Source: Alphaproteobacteria bacterium (GTDB lineage Bacteria; Pseudomonadota; Alphaproteobacteria; Rhodospirillales; Rhodospirillaceae). Taken from it: a stretch of 64,000 nt of DNA. The DNA is taken from positions 62,001-126,000 of the forward strand of contig QJZR01000013.1 of the NCBI GenBank assembly GCA_003246625.1, written 5' to 3'. Made by a program: the position numbers and the translations under genes. The notes beneath the pieces are model-generated. The model saw nothing but the letters and a program-made list of their open reading frames with translations. It was not told where the DNA came from and ran no database searches. Positions 56,167 through 63,878 of the stretch are shown here, piece after piece (positions within the stretch are counted from its first letter, which is position 1; the number at the start of each line of letters is the position of its first letter).

Positions 56167-56853
56167 TTAGGGTTTTTTCTTGGATTTGGCGGCGGACGGG
56201 GCCTTCGCCTTGACCCCCGCCAAGGCCTCGGCGGCGGCGATCGCCTCGGCCAGGTCCTCGCGCGGGCTGTTGGCGGCGAACACCTTGCCGTTGATCGTCA
56301 GACTCGGCGTCGCCTCGATGCCATGGGTCTTCGACGCGTCGTTCCGCTTGTCCAGGATGCCCTGGAACAGCGCCTCGTCGGCCAGCGCCGCCTCCACCGC
56401 CTGCGGCGACATCCCCGCCAGGGCGGCGATGCCGGTCAGCGCCTGGCGCGGGTTGGCGGCGTACATCCACGACTTCTGCTCGCTGAAGAAGGTCTCGGAC
56501 AGAGCCTCGGCGGTTTCGCGCGGCGCGGCGTGCACCAGCAGCGAGGCCGCCATCGCCAGACCGTCCAGCGGGAAGTCCGAGAACACCAAGCGCGCCCGCC
56601 CGGTCTTGACGTAGGTCTCGATCAGCCAGGGGCGGTTGTCCCGGTGGAACGCCGCGCAGTGCGGGCAGGTGTACGAGGAATATTCGACGATGGTCACCGG
56701 CGCGTCGGCGCGGCCCAGGCTGGGGTTTTCCAGGCGGGGGTCGGCGGCCCGCGCCGCCGGGGCGGAAACCAGGGCGGCCAGGGCGAAAACGGCGGCGGCG
56801 AAACGGCGGAAGGACACTTCTCGGATACTCCTGCGAAGAACGTTCGGCAGCAT
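56167..56853 (-). CDS. DsbA-family thioredoxin-fold protein, exported
   Basis: A 228-residue periplasmic protein with an N-terminal signal peptide (cleavage after APAARA) and a DsbA/thioredoxin fold. The active site is CPHC (Cys63 and Cys66 from the ATG used here), the cis-proline segment is GIEATPSLTINGK, and the C terminus is Lys-rich. It probably catalyses disulfide formation or isomerisation. ATG 56853 lacks a ribosome-binding site; GTG 56817 has AGGAG ten bases upstream and gives a more compact signal peptide, so it may be the true start. Confidence 0.9.
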   Translation of the reverse strand: MLPNVLRRSIREVSFRRFAAAVFALAALVSAPAARAADPRLENPSLGRADAPVTIVEYSSYTCPHCAAFHRDNRPWLIETYVKTGRARLVFSDFPLDGLAMAASLLVHAAPRETAEALSETFFSEQKSWMYAANPRQALTGIAALAGMSPQAVEAALADEALFQGILDKRNDASKTHGIEATPSLTINGKVFAANSPREDLAEAIAAAEALAGVKAKAPSAAKSKKKP

Positions 56854-56878
56854 GAGATAAAGCCGGGCAGGCCGCTTG

Positions 56879-57388
56879 TCACCCCCTGGCCCGCGCATGA
56901 ATCGATTGCCCCAGGGCGGCCAGCGCGGCGCGCAGGTCGGGATCGTCGACGCGGGCGACCGCCGCTTCCTCCTCCGCCGTCAGGGGGGGCGGCGGCGCGG
57001 GCGGCGGCGGCGGTTCGGGCGGCAAGGGCAGGGTGCCCACCGCCAGCTTTACCCGCGCCACCGCCGGGAACCCGAGGTAACGGTTGACCTTTTCCCGCAG
57101 TTCCGGCTCGCGGTGCGACAGCAATAACGCGCAGGCGGACGAGGCCACCCGGACATGCAAGGTGCCGCCCTCGGCCACGCCGTTGCGCGCCTTGGCGATG
57201 CGCAGGGGCAGGGAATAGGCGGCAACCTCGGGCCCGACGATCTCCGCCCAGCGGGAAATCACGTCGACGTCGGCGAACCCCTTCTTGCCCACCATCGGCC
57301 GCACCACCGAGGCCACCGCCATCCCCAACGGATGCGGTCGGCGGCGGCGCGGCGCGGGCTTGGTCTCGGCGGGCTTCTTCTTTTCCAT
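56879..57388 (-). CDS. DUF721/DciA-like protein
   Basis: A 169-residue protein of the DUF721 family, related to DciA, the replicative-helicase loader or operator of many bacteria lacking DnaC. The basic N terminus ([13 protein letters not shown]) is followed by the family core (FADVDVISRWAEIVGPEVAAYSLPLRI, then TLHVRVASSACALLLSHREPELREKVN). A Pro-rich linker and a short helical end complete it. It heads the DUF721-dsbA-smc unit. In related genomes mutY usually lies on its other side; here about 5.4 kb of accessory DNA intervenes. Confidence 0.85.
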   Translation of the reverse strand: MEKKKPAETKPAPRRRRPHPLGMAVASVVRPMVGKKGFADVDVISRWAEIVGPEVAAYSLPLRIAKARNGVAEGGTLHVRVASSACALLLSHREPELREKVNRYLGFPAVARVKLAVGTLPLPPEPPPPPAPPPPLTAEEEAAVARVDDPDLRAALAALGQSIHARARG

Positions 57389-57737
57389 GACGCGATGATA
57401 GGGGATCGGACGGGAAAACACAAAACCGGGCCGGGGGGGGCAGGTTCGTGGGCGCCGCCCACACCCGCAAGGGGGCGCGGCCCCCTTGACCCCGTTCCCT
57501 TCCCGCCGCCCACCGCACGGCCCCACCGCCCTTATCGCGCTCCGCGCCAAAACAAAACCGGCAGCTATGCGTCCTTGGCAGATGTTCTGATGGGTGGCGC
57601 CAGTCTCCGGCAGCGGACATTCCGACACCTATCCGTGATCGCCGTTTGCGCCAGAAGCGCGCATTGACTTTTGCTCGCCAGGATAGCTGATTTGGGCCGA
57701 AACCGAGCGCAGTCCAGATATTCAAGCGCCCGGACAC
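57389..57737. other. Intergenic region holding repeat copy B and a short degenerate element
   Basis: Nearly 350 bases without a gene. The part at 57448-57560 is a copy of the double-hairpin repeat. The rest contains GCAGCGGACATTCCGAC (about 57611-57627), whose complement shares GAATGTC-GCT with sequence near 61676 on the far side of the CHAT module. Base composition changes gradually toward the CHAT operon. Confidence 0.5.
57448..57560 (-). repeat. Double-hairpin intergenic repeat, copy B
   Basis: Contains hairpins GTGGGC/GCCCAC (57448-57462) and CAAGGGGG/CCCCCTTG (57468-57488) plus a distal GCGCGGAGCG box (57538-57547, minus strand) beside GGTTTT. Same parts in the same order as copies C and D but in inverted orientation. 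Confidence 0.7.
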
Positions 57738-58118
57738 TCAGTGCGGCCTGCCGGGGAGCAGTCGGTCCAGGATCTGATCCGTTGTAAGGCCGGTCAGGCT
57801 GATCGTGGTGTCTTCAATCCGGATAGTGCCTTCTGCCTCCGTGGCCTCCAGCACCCGCTTCACCACCTCGACCTTCGGCGCCAGCGCGCGGCGCCAGCGG
57901 AGCCGCGCGGAGAGGTCGAGCGTCGCAAGAACTGCGCTCGGAGCTGCAAGCACGATCGCTGCGACGGCAAGGCCGGTTGCAAGGTCGCGGCGGGCGTCAT
58001 CCGGGACACGCGCGGACAGCATCTGCGGGTGTTCTCCGGTCAAGGTTGCCAGCAGGTCGGCCGCGCTGTCCGTGGCATGGCTTGCCCCCGGACCGGTCAG
58101 GGTAAGCGTGAGGCTCAT
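57738..58118 (-). CDS. Small hydrophobic protein coupled to the CHAT gene (EACC1-like)
   Basis: A 126-residue protein whose ATG overlaps the CHAT gene stop (ATGA), so the two are translationally coupled. An N-terminal beta-strand (LTLTLTGPG) and a short helix lead to a hydrophobic helix long enough to span a membrane (about residues 46-68, LATGLAVAAIVLAAPSAVLATL). A basic stretch, an Glu/Val helix, a beta-hairpin with IRIEDTTISLTGL and a final helix follow. The layout resembles effector-associated constant component 1 proteins described in predicted NTP-dependent conflict systems. I infer this from architecture and partner, not from a search. Confidence 0.65.
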   Translation of the reverse strand: MSLTLTLTGPGASHATDSAADLLATLTGEHPQMLSARVPDDARRDLATGLAVAAIVLAAPSAVLATLDLSARLRWRRALAPKVEVVKRVLEATEAEGTIRIEDTTISLTGLTTDQILDRLLPGRPH

Positions 58119-61100
58119 GAGGTATGCTCCTCCAGCATGGCGATCATCTGACGACATTGGGCGGCTTGGTCATTCTTGCCGAGCTTGTCGAAGGCGGCAG
58201 TTGCCGTTTCCAGAACCTGGACCGCCTCGTCGTGCAGGCCGCCCATGGCAAGGACCTGACCGAAGAGCGCGCCGATGGCGCCGATGGCATCCGGTCGCCT
58301 CAGACGGTTGGCCCCGTTCCAGGCCTCGGCCAGTTCTGTGGCGATGGTCTGAAGTCCGTCCGCCTGGTGATCGCCGCGCTCCAGTCGCAGGCAGGCACAG
58401 CTGAAGCGGATATGGACCAGGCTGTCGAGGTCGCCCATGGCTTCGACATCGGGCAGTCGGGACAGATGCATTTCAAGTGCCTCGTCCAGATCGCCCCGCG
58501 CCTGCAGCACATCGGCGATCTGGCCCTTGGTCACCGCCAGCGAGCGCTTGTCGCCGAGCGCCTTGAAGGCGGGCAGCATCTCCTCGGTGCGGATGCGCAG
58601 AGCCTCGTCCAGATCGCCCCGCGCCTGCAGCACATCGGCCCGCAGGCTGAGCAGCTGCGCCCTCGGCCCGTCCTCAAGGGTATTCGAGCGCAGGGCCAGC
58701 TCGAGCAGCCTCTCCTGGAGCCCTACATCGCCGGCCTGCCCCGCGGCGTTGATCATGTGACCGGCGAGCAGGTGGCCTGGAATGCGGTCCATCGCCTGTA
58801 GCCGGTCCACTGCCGGGACGGCCAGGGCCAACGCTTCCCGGGCAAGCCCGTGGGTGTTGAAGATGTAGTGCACTGCGGCGAGTGCGGCAGCTTCCAGCAC
58901 CCCGGGCTCAGGCGCGGCGGCGCGGAGCGCCAGGCGGCAGGCCGCAGGGGCGCGCAGGTCCATCGGGAAATCGCCCTCCGCATCGCACCAGGCAATGGCC
59001 AGCGCCGCCAGGCCGGCATCGGCCGCTTTCCCAGCCGCTTCTTCCTCCAAAGGTGGCGCCATCGGACGGGCCAGCGGGTTGGCGCCCAGATGTGGCCGCT
59101 CCGGCATCCCCGGCCAGCCCGCCAGCGCCCCGAAATCATCGAAAAGCCCCAGCACCAGTAGCCGGTCGATCGCGGGCTCCGCCGCAGCTACGCCGAGCGC
59201 CCCGGCAACGGCCGCCACCGCTGCCCGTGGCACAGGAACTTCCGCCGCGAAGAGGCAGGCCGCGGCCAGCACTAGGAGCTCCGTCTCGGTCAGCGCCGCC
59301 GCATATGTTCCGAAACTCATCCGGGTGAAGAACTCGAGCGCCACATTGCCATCCGCAGGCTCCTTGCCGGTCGCGCGCCACTCAGCCACGCCCTCAACCG
59401 CGGCCCGGGCAGCCTCGGCCTCACCCTTCAGTATCGGTCGCGTCAGCACATCCTGCAGCCCCGGATTGCCCGCCGAGGCCGCCAGCGCCGCCGTCACCAA
59501 CGCAGGCTCTCCCGGTATCGCCGCCCCGCCCCGTGCCTTTGCCTGCCACTGTTTCTGCTGCTCGCGCGGCCGCATGCCCACCAGCGGCACCCGCAGAAGC
59601 CCCGCCGCCAGATCATCGCCCGCCCGGTCCGGCAGAGCGAAATCGTAGCGGCTGGTGATCAAAAGCCGCGACTGCCCCCGATGCGCCGCGAAGGCCCTCA
59701 GAAGCGCGCCGAGCGCAGGGCGCAGGTCCAGGCGCGGCAGCACGACCGGCTGATCCACAGCCGGTTTCTCGAGCGCGCGTTCGAAATCATCGATGACCAG
59801 GAGGATTGGAGAGGCGGCAAAAACCTGGTCGAAGAGGAAGCCCATCGCGTCTTCCAGCATTGCCTCGTCGGCCCGTACCGCCTCGCTCATCGCTTTGAGT
59901 TCGGTCCTGAAACTGGCCTGAGCCGCAAACCCTTGGAACACCTTGCCCAGAAGCGGCTTTGCCACCCGCTCCAGCTCCGCCAGGATCGACAACCCGTCAT
60001 AGTGGCCAAAAACCACCGCCAGCTGATGACCGCCCATCCGGTCGGCCAGCCGTGCGGCAAGGCTCGACTTGCCAAGATTGCCCATTCCGTAGATCAGCGC
60101 TCCGGTCGCTTCACCGGCAAAGCCGCGGCGCAGGCGTTGAAGCTGGCGGCGGCGCCCGACGAATTCGTTCCGCCCCGCAACCCTGACCTGCTTCGCGTCG
60201 TCGAGAAACCGCGGCGCGGCCGGAGGCGGTGCAGGACGCGCGGGCTTTGTCGGATCGCAGAGCACCCCGCCGCCGCCTGGTCCCAGATAAACCCGCGCCA
60301 GATGCCAGTGCTGCCCGGGCACGCCACGGTCCACGGCCTCCATCACCGCGTGGCGGGCCTTTGCCGTCGCATAGGCCACGCTCTCACCGCGGCCGAGCCC
60401 GGCATAGAGCGCCTCGGCGAAGGCAGCTGCATCCGCATCATAGACAGAGCCGTCCCAGCCCAGAACATGCGGTACTCCCGCGGCCATCTGCCGGGCCAGA
60501 GGCTCGGCCAGCTCGGGCGCTGCTGCGCCCCCGGCATCGCGACGGGGGGCGCCGTCGAAGGGGCGCGCGCCTTCAGCAAGGCCCTCGCGCCGGCCGTCCC
60601 GCGCAGAGAGGGATTGCGTGGCCAGCCCGCGCTGACCGGTGCGGCAGGCCGAGAGGAACAAAAGCGGCGGCACCCTTTCGCCAAGTGCCCCGAGCAGCCG
60701 GTCCGGCGTGACCGTTTCGGCAGCGCCTGTTTCCGTTTCCAGAAGCAGCACCGGCAGCGCCTTGTCCGAGATTTTCAGGATGTCGCCATGACAGGACAGA
60801 TGCAGGATATCGAACGGTCCGTCATCGCGGAGGCGATCCGCCAGCACTCCGAGCTCACCACTCTCCTCCACTGTCACATGTAACAGTGGCAGCCCAGTGT
60901 TCCGGTCGCGGGTCGCATCGAGGATCGCCGCCTCCTCGGCCTCGTAATCAAGCTCGTACTGGCCCTCGGGGGCGACGGCCATGAAGAGCATGGCAAGGTC
61001 GGAATGGATCGGCGCGAAAGGGGGGGCTTCGGACCTGACTCGGCGCAGTGGCAGGAACAGCTTCATCCGGTCTGTCGCGAGAAATCCGCTGGCGTCGGCG

Positions 61101-61423
61101 AGGATTTCCCAGGGCGCAGCGAGGAGCGCTTCGGTCACGGCCCCGGTCGAGGTCGCGGCGATTTCCAGCTCGCGGCGGTTCTCCCCGAGCCAGTGTGACA
61201 ATGCGCCGCCCTGATTGAGCCAGTCCAGCATCTCTCGGCCGATTTCGAGGATCCTGTCTTCCTGGCGTATCTCGACGGCCCTGGCGTAGCGCCGGGCCCA
61301 GCTCTCGAGCAGCTCTTGCGGCGCGACCTGCCCCCGGGAATCGTGACAGTCCGGCAGGGGAGTGCTCTGGGTGCCGATATGCCGCCACACCTGGTCGTCA
61401 CGCGCATCAAGGGAAAGCTTCAT
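58115..61423 (-). CDS. CHAT protease - STAND ATPase - TPR protein
   Basis: A 1102-residue multidomain protein. An N-terminal region of about 130 residues precedes a caspase-like CHAT protease domain (about 140-380) with catalytic His212 in LHLSCHG and Cys260 in LFLSACRTG. A STAND/NACHT-like ATPase follows (about 418-700) with VGRRRQLQRL, Walker A GMGNLGKSS (446-454), Walker B LLVIDDF (Asp545, Asp546) and a SRLLITSRYDF sensor. A helical winged segment and C-terminal TPR-type repeats (about 930-1095) with a 41-residue period complete it. Such proteins sense a trigger through the repeats, oligomerise with ATP and activate proteolysis. Ribosome-binding site is weak. Codon habits differ from the flanking housekeeping genes. 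Confidence 0.85.
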   Translation of the reverse strand: MKLSLDARDDQVWRHIGTQSTPLPDCHDSRGQVAPQELLESWARRYARAVEIRQEDRILEIGREMLDWLNQGGALSHWLGENRRELEIAATSTGAVTEALLAAPWEILADASGFLATDRMKLFLPLRRVRSEAPPFAPIHSDLAMLFMAVAPEGQYELDYEAEEAAILDATRDRNTGLPLLHVTVEESGELGVLADRLRDDGPFDILHLSCHGDILKISDKALPVLLLETETGAAETVTPDRLLGALGERVPPLLFLSACRTGQRGLATQSLSARDGRREGLAEGARPFDGAPRRDAGGAAAPELAEPLARQMAAGVPHVLGWDGSVYDADAAAFAEALYAGLGRGESVAYATAKARHAVMEAVDRGVPGQHWHLARVYLGPGGGGVLCDPTKPARPAPPPAAPRFLDDAKQVRVAGRNEFVGRRRQLQRLRRGFAGEATGALIYGMGNLGKSSLAARLADRMGGHQLAVVFGHYDGLSILAELERVAKPLLGKVFQGFAAQASFRTELKAMSEAVRADEAMLEDAMGFLFDQVFAASPILLVIDDFERALEKPAVDQPVVLPRLDLRPALGALLRAFAAHRGQSRLLITSRYDFALPDRAGDDLAAGLLRVPLVGMRPREQQKQWQAKARGGAAIPGEPALVTAALAASAGNPGLQDVLTRPILKGEAEAARAAVEGVAEWRATGKEPADGNVALEFFTRMSFGTYAAALTETELLVLAAACLFAAEVPVPRAAVAAVAGALGVAAAEPAIDRLLVLGLFDDFGALAGWPGMPERPHLGANPLARPMAPPLEEEAAGKAADAGLAALAIAWCDAEGDFPMDLRAPAACRLALRAAAPEPGVLEAAALAAVHYIFNTHGLAREALALAVPAVDRLQAMDRIPGHLLAGHMINAAGQAGDVGLQERLLELALRSNTLEDGPRAQLLSLRADVLQARGDLDEALRIRTEEMLPAFKALGDKRSLAVTKGQIADVLQARGDLDEALEMHLSRLPDVEAMGDLDSLVHIRFSCACLRLERGDHQADGLQTIATELAEAWNGANRLRRPDAIGAIGALFGQVLAMGGLHDEAVQVLETATAAFDKLGKNDQAAQCRQMIAMLEEHTS
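58479..58516 (-). repeat. 38-bp exact repeat in TPR coding region, copy 1
   Basis: Identical to 58602-58639, exactly 123 bases (41 codons) away; encodes the repeated ADVLQARGDLDEA segment of the CHAT protein. Identity at the DNA level points to a recent unit duplication or gene conversion. Confidence 0.85.
58602..58639 (-). repeat. 38-bp exact repeat in TPR coding region, copy 2
   Basis: Partner of the copy at 58479-58516; encodes the preceding TPR-type unit in the protein. Confidence 0.85.
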
Positions 61424-61917
61424 GGAAATGGGCTCGGTCGGAAAACATTGAAAAAAATTAATGTCTCAGGCTACGTCCGATTTGTCGCGCCATCAACTAC
61501 AGATTGTCCGCCCCGGATCAATACCACACAGAACTCTACTTGGGTTCAACCGCCCGAGAAAGCAGCCCCCCCACTATGCCTCACATGACCGGCCGCAAAG
61601 GGCTGTGAGTGGTCATGTGCGGCGCCAAGTATGAATGTCGACTTAGGGACGAAAGCGACTATGCGCCTATTGAGCGTGAATGTCTGCTTTGCCAAGTTCT
61701 GAGGCCAAAACCTGCCCTTCTCCTTCCGGCCCCATCCCCGCCATCCCTGGTTTTTGCGCGGAGCGCCATCGAGGTATCGTTTCCGCGCGATGGTGGATTG
61801 CCGCGCCGTGGCGAGAAGTCGAAGGAATGGGGTGCGCGAGGGGTTCGAGACCCCTTGCAAGGTTTTTCCTTTCGCGGGTCCGGGCGGAGCCCGGCTTGGT
61901 TATCGCCGTTTTCGGCA
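61424..61917. other. Upstream region of the CHAT operon with repeat copy C
   Basis: About 490 bases without a supported gene. The first 100 bases are AT-rich (a GGAAAACATTGAAAAAAATTAATG patch at about 61440) and should contain the CHAT promoter, though I cannot fix -35 and -10 boxes. A CACATGACCGGCC.../GTGGTCATGTG inverted pair occurs at about 61582-61622. GTGAATGTCTGCTTTG lies at about 61675. Repeat copy C fills 61749-61899. Confidence 0.5.
61749..61899 (+). repeat. Double-hairpin intergenic repeat, copy C
   Basis: Contains GGTTTTTGCGCGGAGCG at its left, then a GAGGGGT/ACCCCTT-type hairpin (about 61838-61857), a T-run, and CCGGGC/GCCCGG hairpin (about 61880-61893). Direct orientation relative to copy D, inverted relative to B. 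Confidence 0.7.
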
Positions 61918-62217
61918 TCAGCCGCCGATCATCACCATTGGGTAGCCGATGGCGATGGTGCCGCCGTGGGCGGTGGGGTCGCCCTGCCGGGCGGCCGGTT
62001 TGCCGCCGATCATCACGGTTGCCGAGCCTTTGACGATGGCGTCGGGCGGGCCGACGCACACGCAGGTATCGCCGACCACGGCGGCGGGTATGCGGCCGAT
62101 CAGCACCGTGGGGATCCCGGGCCCGATGATCGGGCCGCCGACGTGGGGGACGGAGGGGGTGCCCGGCGCGGTCATCGGGCAGGTATGCAGGTCGGTCAGC
62201 CGTGCGGCGGGGGGCAT
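61918..62217 (-). CDS. PAAR-domain spike-tip protein
   Basis: A 99-residue PAAR protein, complete and without an effector extension. The Pro/Gly-rich repeats (MPPAARLTDLHTCP, GPIIGPGIPTVLIGRIPAAVVGD, then GDPTAHGGTIAIGYPMVMIGG) and the metal-binding His/Cys positions are visible. PAAR proteins form the sharp cone on VgrG spikes of type VI or related contractile machines. No other secretion genes lie in the window. It follows the gp5-like gene by 12 bases. Confidence 0.9.
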   Translation of the reverse strand: MPPAARLTDLHTCPMTAPGTPSVPHVGGPIIGPGIPTVLIGRIPAAVVGDTCVCVGPPDAIVKGSATVMIGGKPAARQGDPTAHGGTIAIGYPMVMIGG

Positions 62218-62229
62218 GGCGTTTTTCCT

Positions 62230-62625
62230 TCAGTTGATGAGGACGATGCCGCCCTTGATAACGGTTTCGCCGCATGCGGAGAGTTTCGCGCCGACATTGC
62301 CGGAGAGTTCCGCGGTGGTTCCCGCCCGTGCGGAGAGGGCGGTCTTCGCGTCGAGGGCGAGGTTGCCGTCGGCGGCGAGGGAAATGTTGCCACGGGCGTG
62401 AAGATTCAGGTTCCCCGCGCTTTCCAGGCTGATTCCCGTGGCGTCGAGGGTGACGCGGTTGTCGTTGCCGTCGACGATGGAGAGCGAATTCGCCGTGTCG
62501 CTGACGATGATCCGGTTGCCGCCCGGGGTGATGATCGTCAACGCCTTGGCTTCGGCGTCGTATTGGAAGGTCAGGTCGGTGGCGCCCATCTTCGGGGGCT
62601 CGGGTGTTTTGGGTGTATCGGGCAT
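62230..62625 (-). CDS. gp5/VgrG C-terminal beta-helix-like protein
   Basis: A 131-residue protein. The first part has FQYDAEAKALTIITPGGNRI. It is followed by short repeats with alternating hydrophobic residues (SAGNLNLHARGNISLAADG, then LALDAKTALSARAG) and the ending VIKGGIVLIN. This is the pattern of the trimeric beta-helix needle at the C terminus of phage gp5 and T6SS VgrG, but here as a stand-alone gene without the gp27-like base or OB-fold parts. The following PAAR gene would cap it. A link to a contractile injection system encoded elsewhere is inferred. Confidence 0.75.
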   Translation of the reverse strand: MPDTPKTPEPPKMGATDLTFQYDAEAKALTIITPGGNRIIVSDTANSLSIVDGNDNRVTLDATGISLESAGNLNLHARGNISLAADGNLALDAKTALSARAGTTAELSGNVGAKLSACGETVIKGGIVLIN

Positions 62626-62707
62626 GGTCGGACTTTCAGGTTTGGGAAGGAACGGCCGCCGGGAAGCGTATACTCCCCGGGCCCACCCGGCAATCCGCCC
62701 GCCCCCG

Positions 62708-62792
62708 GGTTTTGCGCGGAGCGATCGCAGGCATGGGGGGCGCGAGGGGGCCGCGACCCCTCGCAAGGTTTTTCCCTTGCGGGTCGGGCTTG
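62708..62792 (+). repeat. Double-hairpin intergenic repeat, copy D
   Basis: GGTTTTGCGCGGAGCG, then hairpin CGAGGGG/CCCCTCG (about 62743-62763), AAGGTTTTTCCCTTGCGGGTC and a decayed second hairpin. It lies between the gp5-like gene and mutY, in the same orientation as copy C. Confidence 0.7.
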
Positions 62793-62825
62793 ACGCGGCG
62801 GCGGCGGCGGGGCATGGCAGAGGGC

Positions 62826-63878
62826 ATGAGCGATCTTCCCCTCGATCCCGCGATTCTCGCCGCGCGGCTGTTGGCCTGGTACGACGCCGGGCACCGCGCG
62901 TTGCCCTGGCGGCCCGAGGGCGGGGCGCTGGGCGACCCTTACCGCGTCTGGCTGTCCGAGGTGATGCTGCAACAGACCACGGTGGCGGCGGTGGTTCCCT
63001 ATTTCCAGGCGTTTCTGGCCCGCTGGCCGACCTTGCCCGACTTGGCGGCGGCGGACGACGCGGCGGTGATGGCGGCGTGGGCGGGGCTGGGATACTACAG
63101 CCGGGCGCGCAATCTGCTGGCCTGCGCCCGCGCCGTGGCCACGACGCACGGCGGGCGTTTCCCGGCGGAGGAGGCGGCCCTGCGCGCCCTGCCCGGGGTC
63201 GGCCCCTACACCGCGGCGGCGGTTGCCGCCATCGCTTTCGGAAAACCGGCGGCGGCGGTGGACGGCAACGTGGAGCGGGTTCTGGCGCGCCTGACCGACG
63301 ACGCCACGCCGTTGCCCGGCTTCAAGGCGCGCGCCCGGGCGCTGGCCCAGGCGATGGTGCCGGGGGACCGCCCCGGCGATTTCGCCCAGGCGGCGATCGA
63401 CCTGGGGGCGCTGGTTTGCCGCCCGCGCGCGCCGGATTGCCCGGCCTGCCCGTGGGCGGAGGCCTGCCGCGCCCGTGCCGACGGAACCATTGCCCTGCGC
63501 CCGGCGCGGCCGGAGAAGGCGGCGCGGCCGACGCGTCGCGGATATGCCTATTGGGCCGTGGGGCCGCGCGGCGTTTGGCTGGTGCGCCGCCCGCCGAAGG
63601 GCTTGTTGGGCGGGATGTTGGCGCTGCCCTGCGGCGACTGGCTGTCCGGCGCGCCGCTGGCGATCCCGGCGGGGTGGCGGGCGCAAACCCTCAACGCGCC
63701 GGTGCGTCATGTCTTTACCCATTTCGCGCTGACGCTTACGGTGGTGGTCCTGCATCCGCCCGGCGACGACCCCGCCGCCGTGCTGGGCGCGGGCTTCTGG
63801 GGCGGCGCCGCCGACCTGGACGCCCTGCCCACGGTGATGAAGAAGGTCCGCCGCCGCGTCGAGGAAAGCCGAGCATGA
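62826..63878 (+). CDS. mutY: Adenine DNA glycosylase
   Basis: A 350-residue MutY, which removes adenine mispaired with 8-oxoguanine. It has the catalytic Glu in WLSEVMLQQTTVAAVVPYF, helix-hairpin-helix LPGVGPYTAAAVAAIAFG, and catalytic Asp in AAVDGNVERVLARL. The iron-sulfur cluster ligands follow the pattern C-x6-C-x2-C-x5-C (CRPRAPDCPACPWAEAC). A C-terminal NUDIX-like domain recognises 8-oxoG. ATG 62814 is an alternative start. Its stop overlaps the next start as ATGA. Confidence 0.96.
   Translation: MSDLPLDPAILAARLLAWYDAGHRALPWRPEGGALGDPYRVWLSEVMLQQTTVAAVVPYFQAFLARWPTLPDLAAADDAAVMAAWAGLGYYSRARNLLACARAVATTHGGRFPAEEAALRALPGVGPYTAAAVAAIAFGKPAAAVDGNVERVLARLTDDATPLPGFKARARALAQAMVPGDRPGDFAQAAIDLGALVCRPRAPDCPACPWAEACRARADGTIALRPARPEKAARPTRRGYAYWAVGPRGVWLVRRPPKGLLGGMLALPCGDWLSGAPLAIPAGWRAQTLNAPVRHVFTHFALTLTVVVLHPPGDDPAAVLGAGFWGGAADLDALPTVMKKVRRRVEESRA

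Noticed and set aside
52676-56170. A 1164-codon open frame antisense to smc
   Set aside because: Complementary-frame shadow of a high-GC gene with no domains; smc is unambiguous.
61609-62793. A 394-codon plus-strand frame across the PAAR and gp5-like genes
   Set aside because: It runs through repeat copies and is antisense to two genes with clear family patterns; its composition is Gly/Asp/Val low complexity.
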